A stretch of DNA of 34,879 nt from Chloroflexota bacterium (GCA_005880875.1 VBJI01000012.1:1-34879); one strand, 5' to 3'; counted from the stretch's first letter, positions 1 to 9,426 are shown. Notes: generated from the letters alone by a model not told the origin. Translations and numbers: made by a program.

Positions 1-476
1 TAATTCTCTTCGGCGAGCCATTGCGCTTTGAGCTTGGGGTGGATCAGGCAGTATCCATTGTTGAGGTCCGAGTCTTGCTTGAAGGCTTCGCAGGAGACGC
101 AGTACCAACCCTCATAGACACCCTTGTAGATATCGCCTCGGGTCTGCAGTTTGGAGATGAAGGCCTGCACCCCGCGGACATGGTCGGGATCCTCGGTCCG
201 GATGAAGCGGTCATAACTGATGCTGAAACGGGCTTCGACGTCGCGGTAGAGCTGGGCCATCCGGGCGGTGAACTCAGCAGTCGATACGCCCTCTTCCTCC
301 GCCCGCCGACGGACGTTTTGCGAGTGCTCATCCGTCCCGGTCAGAAAGAAGGTCTCGTCGCCGACCAGGCGGTGGTAGCGTGCCAGCGCATCCGTCCCGA
401 CCAGCTCGTAGATGAAGCCCAGGTGCGGCGCGGCGTTCGGATAGACGATGGCGGTGGTGACGTAGAACTTACTCAT
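1..476 (-). CDS. metG: Methionyl-tRNA synthetase, N-terminal part (cut by window edge)
   Basis: Charges tRNA-Met with methionine in the cytoplasm. About 158 N-terminal residues are visible. They begin MSKFYVTTAIVYPNAAPHLG and contain the class I signature in the variant form HLGF, then FFLTGTDEH, FIRTED and the zinc-type YCVSCEAF segment, all in the usual MetRS order. The rest, including KMSKS, lies beyond position 1. The ATG (474-476) overlaps the rsmI stop as ATGA, so the two are probably translationally coupled at the end of the long gene train. The fourth HIGH residue being Phe instead of His is a variant I recall from some MetRS subgroups. Identity is near certain; no function is lost within the visible part. 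Confidence 0.95.
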   Translation of the reverse strand, partial: MSKFYVTTAIVYPNAAPHLGFIYELVGTDALARYHRLVGDETFFLTGTDEHSQNVRRRAEEEGVSTAEFTARMAQLYRDVEARFSISYDRFIRTEDPDHVRGVQAFISKLQTRGDIYKGVYEGWYCVSCEAFKQDSDLNNGYCLIHPKLKAQWLAEEN

Positions 477-1153
477 GAGGCCTTCCAGTCACTCCCGGCT
501 ACCACGACCGTCAGCTCGCCTCGGGGTGGAGTTTTCGCAAAGTGCTCCAGGAGCGTCGCCGGTGTTCCACGCAGAAACTCCTCGTGGACCTTGGTGATCT
601 CCCGCGCCACCACCAGCGAGCGGGGGCCGAGGGCGGACGCCATTATATCCAATGTTCGCAGCAATCGATGGGGCGATTCGAAGAACACAAAGGTCCGTTT
701 GGCCTCCCCCGCCTCGCGGAGGACGCGCTCCAGCTCGCCGCGCTTTCGCGGCAAGAACCCGAGGAAGGTGAACTGGTTGGTGGGCAGCCCGGAGCTGATC
801 AGCGCTGCCAGTACCGCCGAAGGACCGGGCACCGGCACCACAGGATGACCGGCGGCCACTGCGGCACTGACAAGCCGCACCCCCGGGTCCGAGAGCGCCG
901 GGGTGCCGGCGTCGGACACCAGGGCGATATCGTGCTGCTCGAGGCGAGCGAGAATCGTCTGCAGCTGGCGCTCTTCGTTGCGGGCATGGAGGCTCGTCAG
1001 AGGACGGCGCAACCCAAAGTGGGTCAGGAGCTTCAAGGTGTGGCGGGTATCCTCGGCGGCGATCAGGGGCACCGACTCGAGGACATGCAGGGCGCGCAGC
1101 GTCATGTCGTCCAGGTTGCCGATCGGGGTTGCCACCAGGTAGAGGGTCGCCAC
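473..1153 (-). CDS. rsmI: 16S rRNA (cytidine-1402-2'-O)-methyltransferase RsmI
   Basis: SAM-dependent methylation of C1402 in the 16S rRNA decoding site (known for the family). The 226-residue product starts at GTG (MATLYLVATPIGNLDDMTLR) and shows the family hallmarks: VATPIGNL, AAEDTRHT, LVSDAGTPALSDPG, VPGPSAVLAAL, TFLGFLPRKRGE, FFESPHRL and the C-terminal RGELTVVV. It is shorter than the roughly 270-290 residue proteobacterial forms and lacks their C-terminal extension, but all catalytic blocks are present. It lies 48 bases after nadE and overlaps metG by four bases. Confidence 0.96.
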   Translation of the reverse strand: MATLYLVATPIGNLDDMTLRALHVLESVPLIAAEDTRHTLKLLTHFGLRRPLTSLHARNEERQLQTILARLEQHDIALVSDAGTPALSDPGVRLVSAAVAAGHPVVPVPGPSAVLAALISSGLPTNQFTFLGFLPRKRGELERVLREAGEAKRTFVFFESPHRLLRTLDIMASALGPRSLVVAREITKVHEEFLRGTPATLLEHFAKTPPRGELTVVVAGSDWKAS

Positions 1154-1201
1154 GCTAGCCGGGGTCCATCGAGCCGTCTGTCCCGGCCTGGCCGGGTGCC
1201 A

Positions 1202-2056
1202 TCAGTGTCCCCAGTCGCGCGGGTAGCGGAAGTCACGATCGATGGTCCGGGAGGACAGCTTGGCGATCACGGGGAGGCGACGCTTGTACTGGTTGTCGCG
1301 GACCCGGCGGATGATGTCCTCGACGAACGCCTCCGCGAAGCCCAGCCGCTTGAGCTCATCGATCGAGTAGCGATGGTCCACCAGGTAATAGAGCAGCTGA
1401 TCGATCATCCGGTACTGGAAGCCGAGCTCGGTCTCATCGGATTGGCCGGCCCAGAGATCCGCGGACGGGGCTTTCTGGACGATCGCGGTGGGCACGCCCG
1501 CAGCATCCGCGAGCTGCCAGACCTGGGTCTTGTACAGGTCGCCGATCGGGTTGATGGCGCTCGCCATGTCGCCATAGATCGTCCCGTAGCCGAGCAGCAG
1601 TTCGGTCTTGTTGCTGGTCCCGATCACGAGTCCTCGCGAGGCAAACGACTGGTCATACAGGATGGTCATCCGCTCGCGGGCCATCTTGTTTCCCCGGCGC
1701 TTCTGGTCGGCCGCGGGAAAGCGCTCGAAGTAGGCGTCGATCTGCGGACTGATATCGATCTCCAACTGCTCGATGCCGAGCTGTTGGACGACCTGGAGGG
1801 CGTCGTTGCGGCTTTTGGGATCGCTGGTCCTGTAGGGCATGACCACGGCGAGCACGTTGCGCGGGCCCAGCGCCTCGCTGGCCAGCGTGGCCACCAGGCT
1901 CGAGTCGACGCCGCCGCTGAGGCCCAGCACCACCCGCTCGAAGCCGACCTTGCGCACCTCGTTGCGGATGAACCCGACCAGGATCCGCTTGACCAGCTCC
2001 GGGTGGATCGCGAGTGGCGGGAAGACCGGCTCAGAAAGGCTTGCGGGTGCGCTCAT
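1202..2056 (-). CDS. nadE: NAD+ synthetase, synthetase (ATP pyrophosphatase) subunit
   Basis: Converts nicotinic acid adenine dinucleotide to NAD+ with ATP and ammonia. About 284 residues. The P-loop of the ATP-pyrophosphatase family is clear ([17 protein letters not shown]), followed by [18 protein letters not shown], the ATP/NaAD contacts [16 protein letters not shown] and [16 protein letters not shown], and KAPSADLW. I prefer the ATG at 2056 (MSAPASL); an in-frame ATG at 2077 gives seven more residues but a longer overlap. It overlaps the upstream nitrilase-family gene by 26 bases. That gene has the glutaminase motifs of fused NAD synthetases, so this is probably the synthetase half of a split glutamine-dependent enzyme. 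Confidence 0.95.
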   Translation of the reverse strand: MSAPASLSEPVFPPLAIHPELVKRILVGFIRNEVRKVGFERVVLGLSGGVDSSLVATLASEALGPRNVLAVVMPYRTSDPKSRNDALQVVQQLGIEQLEIDISPQIDAYFERFPAADQKRRGNKMARERMTILYDQSFASRGLVIGTSNKTELLLGYGTIYGDMASAINPIGDLYKTQVWQLADAAGVPTAIVQKAPSADLWAGQSDETELGFQYRMIDQLLYYLVDHRYSIDELKRLGFAEAFVEDIIRRVRDNQYKRRLPVIAKLSSRTIDRDFRYPRDWGH

Positions 2057-2903
2057 GCAGGACTCGTCGCAGTTCATTGATGGTCAGTTCCAGTCGTTCG
2101 TCCCGGAGCAGGGGGTTGGCCAGGCGTTCCCGCCGCACCTGGGCAAGATCGAGGCTGGCGAGCACGAGCGCCTCATCGGCATCTTCCTGTTGGGCGATGA
2201 TGTCGCCGTTCGGACCGATCACCATCGAGCCGCCCCAGAAGTTGGCCCCGTCTTCGAAGCCGACCCGGTTGCAGTAGAGAAAGAAGGTGGTCAGGAACTG
2301 CGCGTAGGTGCGGCAGACGAGGTTGTAGGATTCCGCCGTTCCGAGGCGCTCATCGGTCGTGATTCCCCGCCCCGGGCTCGACGATGGGCAGATGATCATG
2401 TCCACCCCCTCGAGGCTCAGGATATAGGCGCTCGACAGATGCCAGATGTCCTCGCAGACCAGTATCCCGGTCCGGCCGAATCCCGTCTTGAAGCTTCGGA
2501 AGCGGTCCCCAGGCGCGAAGTAGCGCTGCTCGTCGAACATCCCGTAGGTGGGCAGGTAGACCTTGCGGTGCAGGTGCACCAGCTCGCCGTGGCTGAAGTA
2601 CAAGCTGGCGTTGAAGTAGCGGTGGTCCGGGTCTTCGACGACCGCGCCGAGCACGACATCGAGCTTCGTCGAGAGTCCGGCAAGCTCACCCATGATCGGG
2701 TCATCCAGCCGGATGGCGCTGTCCGGGACCAGGTCCTTCAGGAAATACCCGGTCAGGCTCAGCTCGGGAAATACGAGCAGATTCGCACCAGCCGCGGTCG
2801 CCTGCCCAACCCATTCACGATGTCGCTCGAGGTTCCGGTCGCGATCCCCAAGCGCCGGGTCGATCTGTGCCAGGCCAACCGTGAGCCGTCCGTCGGCGTT
2901 CAT
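2031..2903 (-). CDS. Nitrilase-family glutaminase subunit of NAD+ synthetase
   Basis: Carbon-nitrogen hydrolase of about 290 residues, starting at [20 protein letters not shown]. The nitrilase catalytic triad is visible: Glu in [10 protein letters not shown], Lys in [14 protein letters not shown], and Cys in [10 protein letters not shown]. The [13 protein letters not shown] and CEDIWH wording matches the glutaminase domain of glutamine-dependent NAD+ synthetases rather than general amidases. With nadE directly downstream and overlapping, it probably supplies ammonia from glutamine to NadE. The ATG (2901-2903) overlaps the dinG stop as ATGA, and an ORF extension to 2978 inside dinG is not needed. 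Alternative: an independent omega-amidase-like enzyme, less likely from motifs and context. Confidence 0.88.
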   Translation of the reverse strand: MNADGRLTVGLAQIDPALGDRDRNLERHREWVGQATAAGANLLVFPELSLTGYFLKDLVPDSAIRLDDPIMGELAGLSTKLDVVLGAVVEDPDHRYFNASLYFSHGELVHLHRKVYLPTYGMFDEQRYFAPGDRFRSFKTGFGRTGILVCEDIWHLSSAYILSLEGVDMIICPSSSPGRGITTDERLGTAESYNLVCRTYAQFLTTFFLYCNRVGFEDGANFWGGSMVIGPNGDIIAQQEDADEALVLASLDLAQVRRERLANPLLRDERLELTINELRRVLHERTRKPF

Positions 2904-4793
2904 GCCTCGACATGCGGAAAATCCCGCAACCCTGACTCTCTGCTTGGCAGCCGCACGTTTTGGCCCCGGGTGAGCCACTGGGCGATGGCCGGGGCGAGCT
3001 CATCAGCGTGGCCCACATGCACCTCGGCACGCGGTAGAGCCTCGAGAAACGCCGCGCCGTAGGTCCGATTCGCGATCCGGTGATCCATCAGGACGACGGC
3101 GCCCCGGTCGCTCTGCCGACGGATGAGCCGGCCGAAGCCTTGCTTGAGCCGCAGGACGGCCTCCGGAAGCGCCAGCTGCCCGAACGGGTCGCCCAGGCTC
3201 GCGCTCCGCGCCCGCTGCAGCGGATCGCTGGGAACCCGGAAGGGCAGCCGGACGATTACGACACAGGAGAGTGCGTCACCGGGGACGTCGATCCCTTCCC
3301 AGAAGCTGCTGCTGCCGAGCAGGATGCTATGCGGGTTCTCCTGGAACTGCGACAACAGTTGCCGTCGTGTCCCATCCAGGTTCTGGGCCAGGACCGTGAG
3401 ATGGGACCGTGCCGTGCGGACTCGCAGCCGCTCGGCGACGTCTTGCAATTGTAGATGTGAGGTGAACAGGACCAGAGTTCGGCCGTCGATCGCGTCGGCG
3501 ATGTCACCCACCACGGTCGTGACCTGCTCGAGGAACCCCGGATCCGTGAGTTCTCGAAGGTCCGTCGGCAGGCAGAGCAGCGCCTGCGATAGGTAATCAA
3601 ATGGCGAAGCTAGCACCATCTCGTGGGTACTCAGCGCCGCGAGCCCGACCCCCCGTTTGAAGTAGGCGAACGAGTCGGCGACCGCCAGCGTCGCCGACGT
3701 GAACACGACGGTCTCTTTGCCGGCAAAGGCGCGCTCCTGCAGCTCGCGGCCGGCGGCCGTGGGAGCCGCCTGGACGAGCGGCCTGCCGGAACGGCGCTCC
3801 GTTCCGAGCCAGTACAGCCGCTCGGGTCGCGGCTGGAGGAGCGCGTGCACCACCAGGTCCACCCGGCTCTGCATTTGCGTGATGAAGAGATCGAGTTCTC
3901 GCTCTGCGTGGGGATTGCTCTCCATCGGTAGCTGCCCGCCGGCATCATCCAGCGCCCGGCGCAACGCGGTGGCTCGCTCGTCAAGGATGGCGGCGAGTTT
4001 TGAGAGGCCGATGATGTCAGGGACGACGCGATTGGCGGCATCGATGACGACCGGCTCCTCGCGTGATGGGCGGACGGGAATCTCGGGCTGCCGCTCGCCG
4101 AGGACGGTTCGAATTTCGCGAAACAGTTCGACCACCGCCTGGCGGCAGTCCGCCGCCGCCCGGCGAACCGCCTCGCTCGGGGTTCCGACGGCAGCCCGGA
4201 ACCAGGTCAGAGCGCCGTCGACACTTTCGAGCAGCTCCCCCTCCCCCACCCGCATGGTGAGCGCCTCGACCGCGGCCTCTTCCAGCTGGTGCGCCTCGTC
4301 GACGACCAGATGTTCGTGCGGCGGCAGCACCGACCCGCCTTTGAGCGCGTCGGCCAGCAGCAGCGCGTGGTTGGTGACGATCACGTCCGCGTCCTGTGCC
4401 GCGCGGCGGCTATTCCAGTAGAAGCAACGTTGCGTCTTGAAGTTCTCACAGTGGGCGGCGAGGCAATCGTCCGGGGTCGAGGCCGCCCGCAGCCAGAACA
4501 GGTCGTCGAAACCATTGAGCTTGATCTCGGAACGATCACCATGCTGGGTCTGGGCCAAAAAGACCAACATGCGAAGTTTGAACTTCACCTCGTCGTCGAA
4601 CCAGCTGCCGTCCGCACGCCGGCTGGGCGCATTGAGATAACGGTTCCAGCGGCGGAGGCTGACGTAGTTGGCCCGGCCCTTGAGCAGTGAGGCCTTGAAA
4701 TCGAATGGCAACCAGCTCCGCATGAACGGAATATCCTTCGAGAACAACTGCTCCTGCAACGTGATCGTGTTCGTCGCCACCACCACCCGTCTG
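2900..4793 (-). pseudogene. dinG: DinG-like helicase, helicase part without Walker A (out of frame with its exonuclease domain)
   Basis: XPD/DinG-type superfamily 2 DNA helicase part. Visible in order: motif Ia RVVVATNTITLQEQLF, KGRANYVSLRRW, a Cys cluster (DDC, HC, QRC) resembling an Fe-S domain in which the first expected Cys is Ser, VTNHALLLAD, the DEAH box LVVDEAHQLEE, FTSATLAVADSF, WEGIDVPGD and motif VI QGFGRLIRRQSDRG. The sequence joins directly after ELRESQLQ of the exonuclease reading frame. About 40-50 residues expected there, including the GTGKS Walker A loop, are absent, and the frame changes. An ORF is open to 5101, but its upstream translation is not protein-like. Downstream of the junction everything looks intact. 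As written the product could not bind ATP normally. Assembly deletion or true decay are both possible. Confidence 0.85.
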
Positions 4794-5543
4794 AAGCTGG
4801 GACTCGCGGAGCTCGTAATCGTCGAGCCGATCTGCCATCGGACCATCCGGGCCGAGGAGCGCCCGGATCGCGAGCGGATCGGTCGAGGGCGACGCATCGC
4901 GCGGCAGCTGGGGCGGGGCGGCCGCCGCGGTCGCCAGGCTATCGATGCCACTGGAGCCGGCGGCGTATGCCTCGAGTAGGAAGTGCCGCAAGGGGTGCGG
5001 CCAGTCAGCGACCACTTCGAGCATCCGATCGAAGAGCTCGCGAGGAATGCCGCGCGCGAAGCGCCAGAAGTAGCGAAACAGTTGCCGAGCCGCGTCAGCA
5101 TCAGACAGCGCTCGGTGCGGATCCGGGTGGCTCAAACCGAGCGCCCGGGACAGGTGCGGCAGGCTATGGCTGGGGGCCATCGGCAGCATGATCCGCGCCA
5201 GGTCCAGGGTGTCGAACAATTCATAGCCCGGTCCGCTCTGGCCCTCGATCAGGAAGGATAGGTCGAAGGTGCCACTGTGGGCGACGACTGCGCTATCGCC
5301 GACAAAGTCGATGACCTGGGCTAGCACCTGCTCAGGCGGCGGTGCCGCTGCCACATCGGCATCGCGAATGCCGGTCAACTCCTGGACCGGCCTCGGAATC
5401 GCGACTTCGGGACGGACGAGTGATTGAAAGGTCGCGAGGACCTCATCGCCGCGGAACCGGACGGCGCCGACCTCGATCATGCGGTCGAGTCGCGGCGACA
5501 ACCCGGTGGTTTCCAGATCGAGCGCCACGAACGTGCGATCCAC
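4536..5543 (-). pseudogene. dinG: DinG-like protein, N-terminal DEDD 3'-5' exonuclease part
   Basis: DnaQ/epsilon-type exonuclease domain that normally forms the N-terminus of a fused exonuclease-DinG helicase. GTG start at 5543. ExoI is VALDLETTGLSP (Asp-x-Glu), ExoII is AHSGTFDLSFL (Asp) and ExoIII is HRALSDADAARQLF (His-x4-Asp), so all four metal ligands and the general base are present. A linker follows, then DDYELRESQL, which is the start of the helicase Q-motif region. After about 4791 the reading frame runs out of homology and stops at 4536 while the helicase continues in another frame. The exonuclease could still be made as a free domain of roughly 250 residues plus an irrelevant tail. 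It lies 10 bases after the phoH-like gene. Confidence 0.85.
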
Positions 5544-5553
5544 GAGCTAAATG

Positions 5554-6871
5554 CTAGAGCAGTTTCGCCGCGAGCTCCGCGAGTTCGGATCGCTGTCCCT
5601 TGGTCAGCGTGACGTGCCCGGCCAGCGGATTGTTCTTGAATTTCTCGATGGCATAGCAGAGGCCGTTGCTGCGGAAGTCGAGATAGGGATGGTCGATCTG
5701 GTTCGGATCGCCGGTGAGGACGATCTTCGTGCCCTCGCCGGCTCGCGAGACGATCGTTTTGACCTCGTGCGGCGTCAGATTCTGTGCTTCGTCGACGATG
5801 ATGAACTGCTGCGGGATGCTGCGGCCTCTGATGTAGGTGAGCGCCTCTGCCTCGAACAGGCCCTTGTCCTGGATATGCCGGATCATGTCGGCAGCCATCT
5901 GTTCCTTGTAGATGCAGCCCATCAGGTACTCCAGGTTGTCATAGATCGGTTGCATCCAGGGCCGCAGCTTCTCCTCCTTGTCGCCGGGCAGATAGCCAAC
6001 GTCTTTGCCCATGGGAATCACCGGGCGGGTTACGAGCAGACGCCGAAAGCGGTGCTGGTCCAGTACCTTGCTCAAGCCGGCGGCCAGCGCTAGCAACGTC
6101 TTCCCGGTGCCGGCCTGGCCCGTCATCGTCACCAATGGCACCCGGTCGTCCAGCAGGATGTCGAATGCGAACCGCTGGCCCAGGTTCTTGGGCTGGATGC
6201 CCCAGATCTCTTTCTTGATCGGCGCCAACGCCACCACCTGGCCGGCGGTGGCATCGTAGCGACCCAGCGCACTGGATTTCGTGCCATTCAATGACTTGAA
6301 GTGGACGAACTGGTTATTGAAGAGCTGCCCGTTGCTGGGCAGGTAGACATTTGTCTTTGAGAAGGTCTCGATATCCTCCGGGGAGACCGTCATGGTCGAC
6401 ATGCCGTCGTACAGGTCCTCTTCGTTGAGCACCATCTTGTCAGTCTCGTAATCCTGCGCCTGGAGGTTGAGGGCATCGGCCTTCACCCGGACATTGATGT
6501 CCTTGCTGACCAGAATGACCGGTGTGCCGTTGCTCTCGGCCTTGAGCTGCAGCGTCAAGGCGATGACCTGGTTGTCCGCCTTTTTTGGATCGAGGTCATC
6601 CGGCAGGTGGGCGGTGTTTTCGTGGGTCAGCTCGACCCGCAGTGAGCCACCATACTTGAGAGCGACGCCTTCCGAAAGCTTGCCCGTCGCCCGAAGGTCG
6701 TCGAAATGATGCGCGATCAGGCGAGCGTGCCGCCCAACCTCGTCCTGCCGTCGCTTCTGGCCGTCGATCTCCTCGATGACCGTCAGGGGGATTCAAACGC
6801 TCGTATGGCACCTTCGGCGCCACTCGCGTCGGCCGGCGGGCCGGCGTGTCGAGAACGTAGATCTTCTTCAT
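5554..6871 (-). pseudogene. phoH: PhoH-like ATPase with PIN domain; N-terminus frame-disrupted
   Basis: PhoH2-type protein, PIN ribonuclease domain fused to an RNA-helicase-like ATPase. The ATG at 6871 encodes MKKIYVLDT, the exact start of the PIN domain, and overlaps the plsC stop as ATGA. The expected NVLLHDP-type stretch is missing and the frame is lost. Downstream, from 6786, a second frame carries LTVIEEIDGQKRRQDEVGR, DNQVIALTLQ, VILVSKDINVRVKAD and the ATPase with Walker A GQAGTGKTLLAL, Walker B FIIVDEAQNLTP and TGDPNQIDHP, intact to the stop. A short third-frame piece (GAIRAFESP) fits between, so more than one small loss is likely. The ATPase alone could start internally (TTG near 6558). 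Confidence 0.85.
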
Positions 6872-7527
6872 GCTTCGGCGCGCTTGGACATCGGAGGGCT
6901 GGCGTATTCTCCCTGGTTTTCCAACGGAAGCAGCTGGGCGATCTTTGCCATCAGGTAATCGGCGCTCTGCTGATGGTCCATTTGGCTGCCGTCGCGGTTC
7001 CGATCCGGCAGCTGGAAGGGCTCGCCAAATGTCATCTCGACCTCCGCGCGGCGGGGAACGATCGCGTGGCGGCCCAGCACGTGCTGCGTGCCGGTGATGG
7101 CAATCGGTACCAGCGGGGCACCCGAACGGCGGGCGACAAAGCCGGCGCCCGGTTCCGCCCGCAACAGGCGGGCCGTCTCCGACCGATGGCCCTCCGGGAA
7201 AAGGACGACCGCCGATCCCTGCTTCAGTAGCTCGAAGGCGCGCCGAAGCGCGGTTCGATCCGGCGAGTGGCGCATGACCGGGAACGCGTGGTAACCGCGC
7301 ATCAGCCAGGCCCAGCTTCCCTTGAATAGCTCAGCCTTCGCCATGAACCAGACCGGGCGCGGTACCCAGGCGCCGATGAGGGCCGGGTCGACGGCGCCGA
7401 CGTGATTGGAAACGATGAGCACGGGTCCGCTGGCGGGCACATTTGAGGTACCGCGCAGCTGGAATTTTGAGCCGAGGACGATGCGGGTTAGGAGCCGTGC
7501 AAGACGCGTGAGGAAGGAATAGCTCAA
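6868..7527 (-). CDS. plsC: 1-acyl-sn-glycerol-3-phosphate acyltransferase (PlsC family)
   Basis: Transfers an acyl chain to lysophosphatidic acid (or a related acceptor) at the membrane during phospholipid synthesis. 219 residues, TTG start. Acyltransferase motif I is VSNHVGAVDPALIG (His-x4-Asp), motif II lies around MRGYHAFPVMR, motif III is VVLFPEGHRSETARL and motif IV is VPIAITGTQHV. The N-terminus is amphipathic and basic rather than a clear transmembrane helix. It sits 5 bases after cmk and overlaps phoH by four bases. The cmk-plsC order is common in this type of gene train. The acceptor specificity cannot be read from the sequence. Confidence 0.93.
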   Translation of the reverse strand: MSYSFLTRLARLLTRIVLGSKFQLRGTSNVPASGPVLIVSNHVGAVDPALIGAWVPRPVWFMAKAELFKGSWAWLMRGYHAFPVMRHSPDRTALRRAFELLKQGSAVVLFPEGHRSETARLLRAEPGAGFVARRSGAPLVPIAITGTQHVLGRHAIVPRRAEVEMTFGEPFQLPDRNRDGSQMDHQQSADYLMAKIAQLLPLENQGEYASPPMSKRAEA

Positions 7528-7532
7528 AGCGA

Positions 7533-8198
7533 TCAGTGCTTCGGCAGCCGGGCCATCACCTCGTCAAAAACTTGACGGACCGACTTGCCCTCAGTCGCGA
7601 CGATTATAGCATCGCTTGCCGCTCGTAACGGCGCGATGTCTCGTTCCTGGTCCGCACGGTCCCGCGCGCCGATTTCCTGCTCCAGCACGGCATCCGAGGT
7701 GGCGGTGCCCCGTGCCTGGTCGAGCTCGCGCCGCCGCCGCGCCACCCGTTCGGCGGCGGGGGCGGTGAAGAAATACTTCACGTCGGCATCCGGAAAGATC
7801 ACGGTCCCGATGTCGCGACCAAGCACCACGGCGTCGCCTCGAGCGGATCGACGCTGCGGCTCGACGAGTAGTTGCCGGACTGCGGGCAGCTGCGCGATGC
7901 GTGAGAGGTCGGCGGCAATCGCCGGATCATGCGCTTGGCGGCTCACGTCCCGGCCATCCACCGACAGCAGGGCCCCTGACGGAACCACTGCCGATGTGTT
8001 GACCTCGATGCGGATCGCGCCGATCATGAGGGTGAGCGCACTCACGTCGTCCGCTGCGATCCCACGGCGGCGGGCCTCGACGGTGACGGCGCGATAGAAC
8101 AAGCCGGTGTCAACCAGAGCGAAGCCGAGCGCCTCGGCGACCATCCGCCCGATGGTGGTCTTGCCGGAGCCGGCCGGTCCATCGATCGCGATGATCAC
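7533..8198 (-). CDS. cmk: (d)CMP kinase (cytidylate kinase)
   Basis: Phosphorylates CMP and dCMP with ATP. 221 residues from a GTG start (GTGA overlap with the rluB stop). Walker A is IAIDGPAGSGKTTIGRM, followed by the CMP-binding VDTGLFYRAVTVEARRRGI, then VDGRDVSRQAHDPAIAADLS, VVLGRDIGTVIFPDADVKYF with the typical DIGTVVFPDA wording, and the LID region RVARRRRELDQARG. Length and domain order are those of the Cmk family. It is coupled upstream to a pseudouridine synthase and downstream to plsC. Confidence 0.96.
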   Translation of the reverse strand: MIIAIDGPAGSGKTTIGRMVAEALGFALVDTGLFYRAVTVEARRRGIAADDVSALTLMIGAIRIEVNTSAVVPSGALLSVDGRDVSRQAHDPAIAADLSRIAQLPAVRQLLVEPQRRSARGDAVVLGRDIGTVIFPDADVKYFFTAPAAERVARRRRELDQARGTATSDAVLEQEIGARDRADQERDIAPLRAASDAIIVATEGKSVRQVFDEVMARLPKH

Positions 8199-8914
8199 GA
8201 GGACAACCCCGCCGCGTGTTTCAGTCGCGCGACTTCGTCCCGATTGAGGGGCCGGACGCTGCCTTCGGCCAGCCCACCGAGTTCGACGCCGTCGATCCGA
8301 ATCCGTTGCAGGTCCAGCACGCGGTGGCCCAGCGCCCGCCAGAGCCGACGGACCTCGCGCTTGCGACCTTCGCGCATCACCATCGACAGCGTGGTCTGGG
8401 CGGGGGCGACCTCGAGCAGGCGGACTTCCGCCGGCTGAAACCTTTCGCTTCCCACGACCATCCCCTCAGCAAGCCGGCGCAGGGCATCGGTGCCCGGTCG
8501 GCCGCTAATGACCACGCGGTATTCCTTGTCGACATGGTAGCGCGGGTGCATCAGCCGATCCGCCAGCTCGCCGTCGTCGGTGAGCAACAGGAGTCCCCGG
8601 CTCTCGACGTCGAGCCGGCCGACCGGGAAGAGGCGTGGGTGCCCAGCCGGCAAGCGGTCCGTGACGGTGGGCCGGCCGCGCTCATCCCCCACGCTGGTCA
8701 ACACGCCGACCGGCTTGTTCATCATCAGGTACGTCCAGGCGGCCACCGGCGAAACGGGCCGGCCGTCGACCGTGACCCGGTCGACCCCGGGCGTCACCTG
8801 CTGGCCGGCGGTCGCGGGCGCCCCGTTGACGGAGACCTGTCCTGACGCGATCAACTGGTCGGCCTTGCGCCGAGCCGCTAGCCCGGCTCGCGCTAGGTAC
8901 TGGTTGAGCCGGAT
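8195..8914 (-). CDS. rluB: RluB/RsuA-family rRNA pseudouridine synthase
   Basis: Isomerises specific uridines of rRNA to pseudouridine. The catalytic domain shows the RsuA/RluB hallmarks: YLMMNKPVGVLTS, FPVGRLDVESRGLLLLTDDG (catalytic Asp in GRLD), HPRYHVDKEYRV and REGRKREVRRLWRALGH. An N-terminal S4 RNA-binding segment (RLNQYLARAGLAARRKADQL) continues upstream of the TTG at 8854 and reaches about 8911. It overlaps the end of scpB, but no ATG, GTG or TTG precedes it; the best-placed codon is ATC at 8912-8914. The start is therefore uncertain: ATC at 8914 with a whole S4 domain, or TTG at 8854 with a truncated one. RsuA versus RluB specificity is an inference from the scpAB context. Confidence 0.9.
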   Translation of the reverse strand: MRLNQYLARAGLAARRKADQLIASGQVSVNGAPATAGQQVTPGVDRVTVDGRPVSPVAAWTYLMMNKPVGVLTSVGDERGRPTVTDRLPAGHPRLFPVGRLDVESRGLLLLTDDGELADRLMHPRYHVDKEYRVVISGRPGTDALRRLAEGMVVGSERFQPAEVRLLEVAPAQTTLSMVMREGRKREVRRLWRALGHRVLDLQRIRIDGVELGGLAEGSVRPLNRDEVARLKHAAGLSS

Positions 8915-9426
8915 TGCGGTAGCGGTGGCAGCTCGTCGAGGCTGCTGAGCCCAAGAATCTGCAGGAACTTCATCGTCGTACCAAACAGCCGCGGCGTGCC
9001 GGGCGCGTCGAGCCGACCGGTTTCTTCGATCAGGCCCTTCTCCTCGAGGCTCTCCAGGACCGCCTCGCAGTTGACCCCCCGAATCTCTTCGATCCGGGCT
9101 CGGGTCAGCGGCTGGCGATAGGCGATGATCGCCAGCGTCTCATAGGCGGCCGGTGAAAGCCTCGACGGGTACTCGGGACGCAGCACCCGCCGGACCACGT
9201 CGGCCTGCGCCGGGTCAGTGACCAGCTGTAATTGGTCCTGGTGTCGTTGCAGGAAAAGACCCCTGCCGGCAAGGCCGGCACCCAATGCGATCGCAGCCGC
9301 CTCGACGTCAGGCAGCGGCGACTGCAGGATCTCCTGGAGCTCGAGAACCGTGACTGGACGATTGAGGGTGAACAGGACCGCTTCGAGTGCCGCCGCCAGT
9401 CCCGCCGTATCGCGTACGCCGATCAT
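8893..9426 (-). CDS. scpB: Segregation and condensation protein B
   Basis: Winged-helix (kite) partner of ScpA in the SMC condensin complex. 177 residues. Recognisable blocks are AALEAVLFTLNRPVTVLELQ, GRGLFLQRHQDQLQLVTDP, LSPAAYETLAIIAYRQPLTR (near-universal in ScpB), IEEIRGVNCEAVLESLEEKG and RLFGTTMKFLQILGLSSLDE. Length is normal for the family. The ATG (9424-9426) overlaps the scpA stop as ATGA, so ScpA and ScpB are coupled. The last bases overlap the S4 domain of the downstream pseudouridine synthase. Confidence 0.96.
   Translation of the reverse strand: MIGVRDTAGLAAALEAVLFTLNRPVTVLELQEILQSPLPDVEAAAIALGAGLAGRGLFLQRHQDQLQLVTDPAQADVVRRVLRPEYPSRLSPAAYETLAIIAYRQPLTRARIEEIRGVNCEAVLESLEEKGLIEETGRLDAPGTPRLFGTTMKFLQILGLSSLDELPPLPQSGSTST

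Noticed and set aside
542-2080. Long plus-strand open frames opposite rsmI and nadE (also 1839-3062, 11462-12649, 22423-23331, 31566-33074)
   Set aside because: They are antisense to strongly recognised genes, have no family-like motifs and an Arg/Gly/His-heavy composition typical of high-GC shadow frames.
4536-5543. Exonuclease frame as a free-standing DNA polymerase III epsilon subunit
   Set aside because: It continues into the helicase start sequence DDYELRESQL and the helicase follows directly, so it is the front of a DinG fusion.
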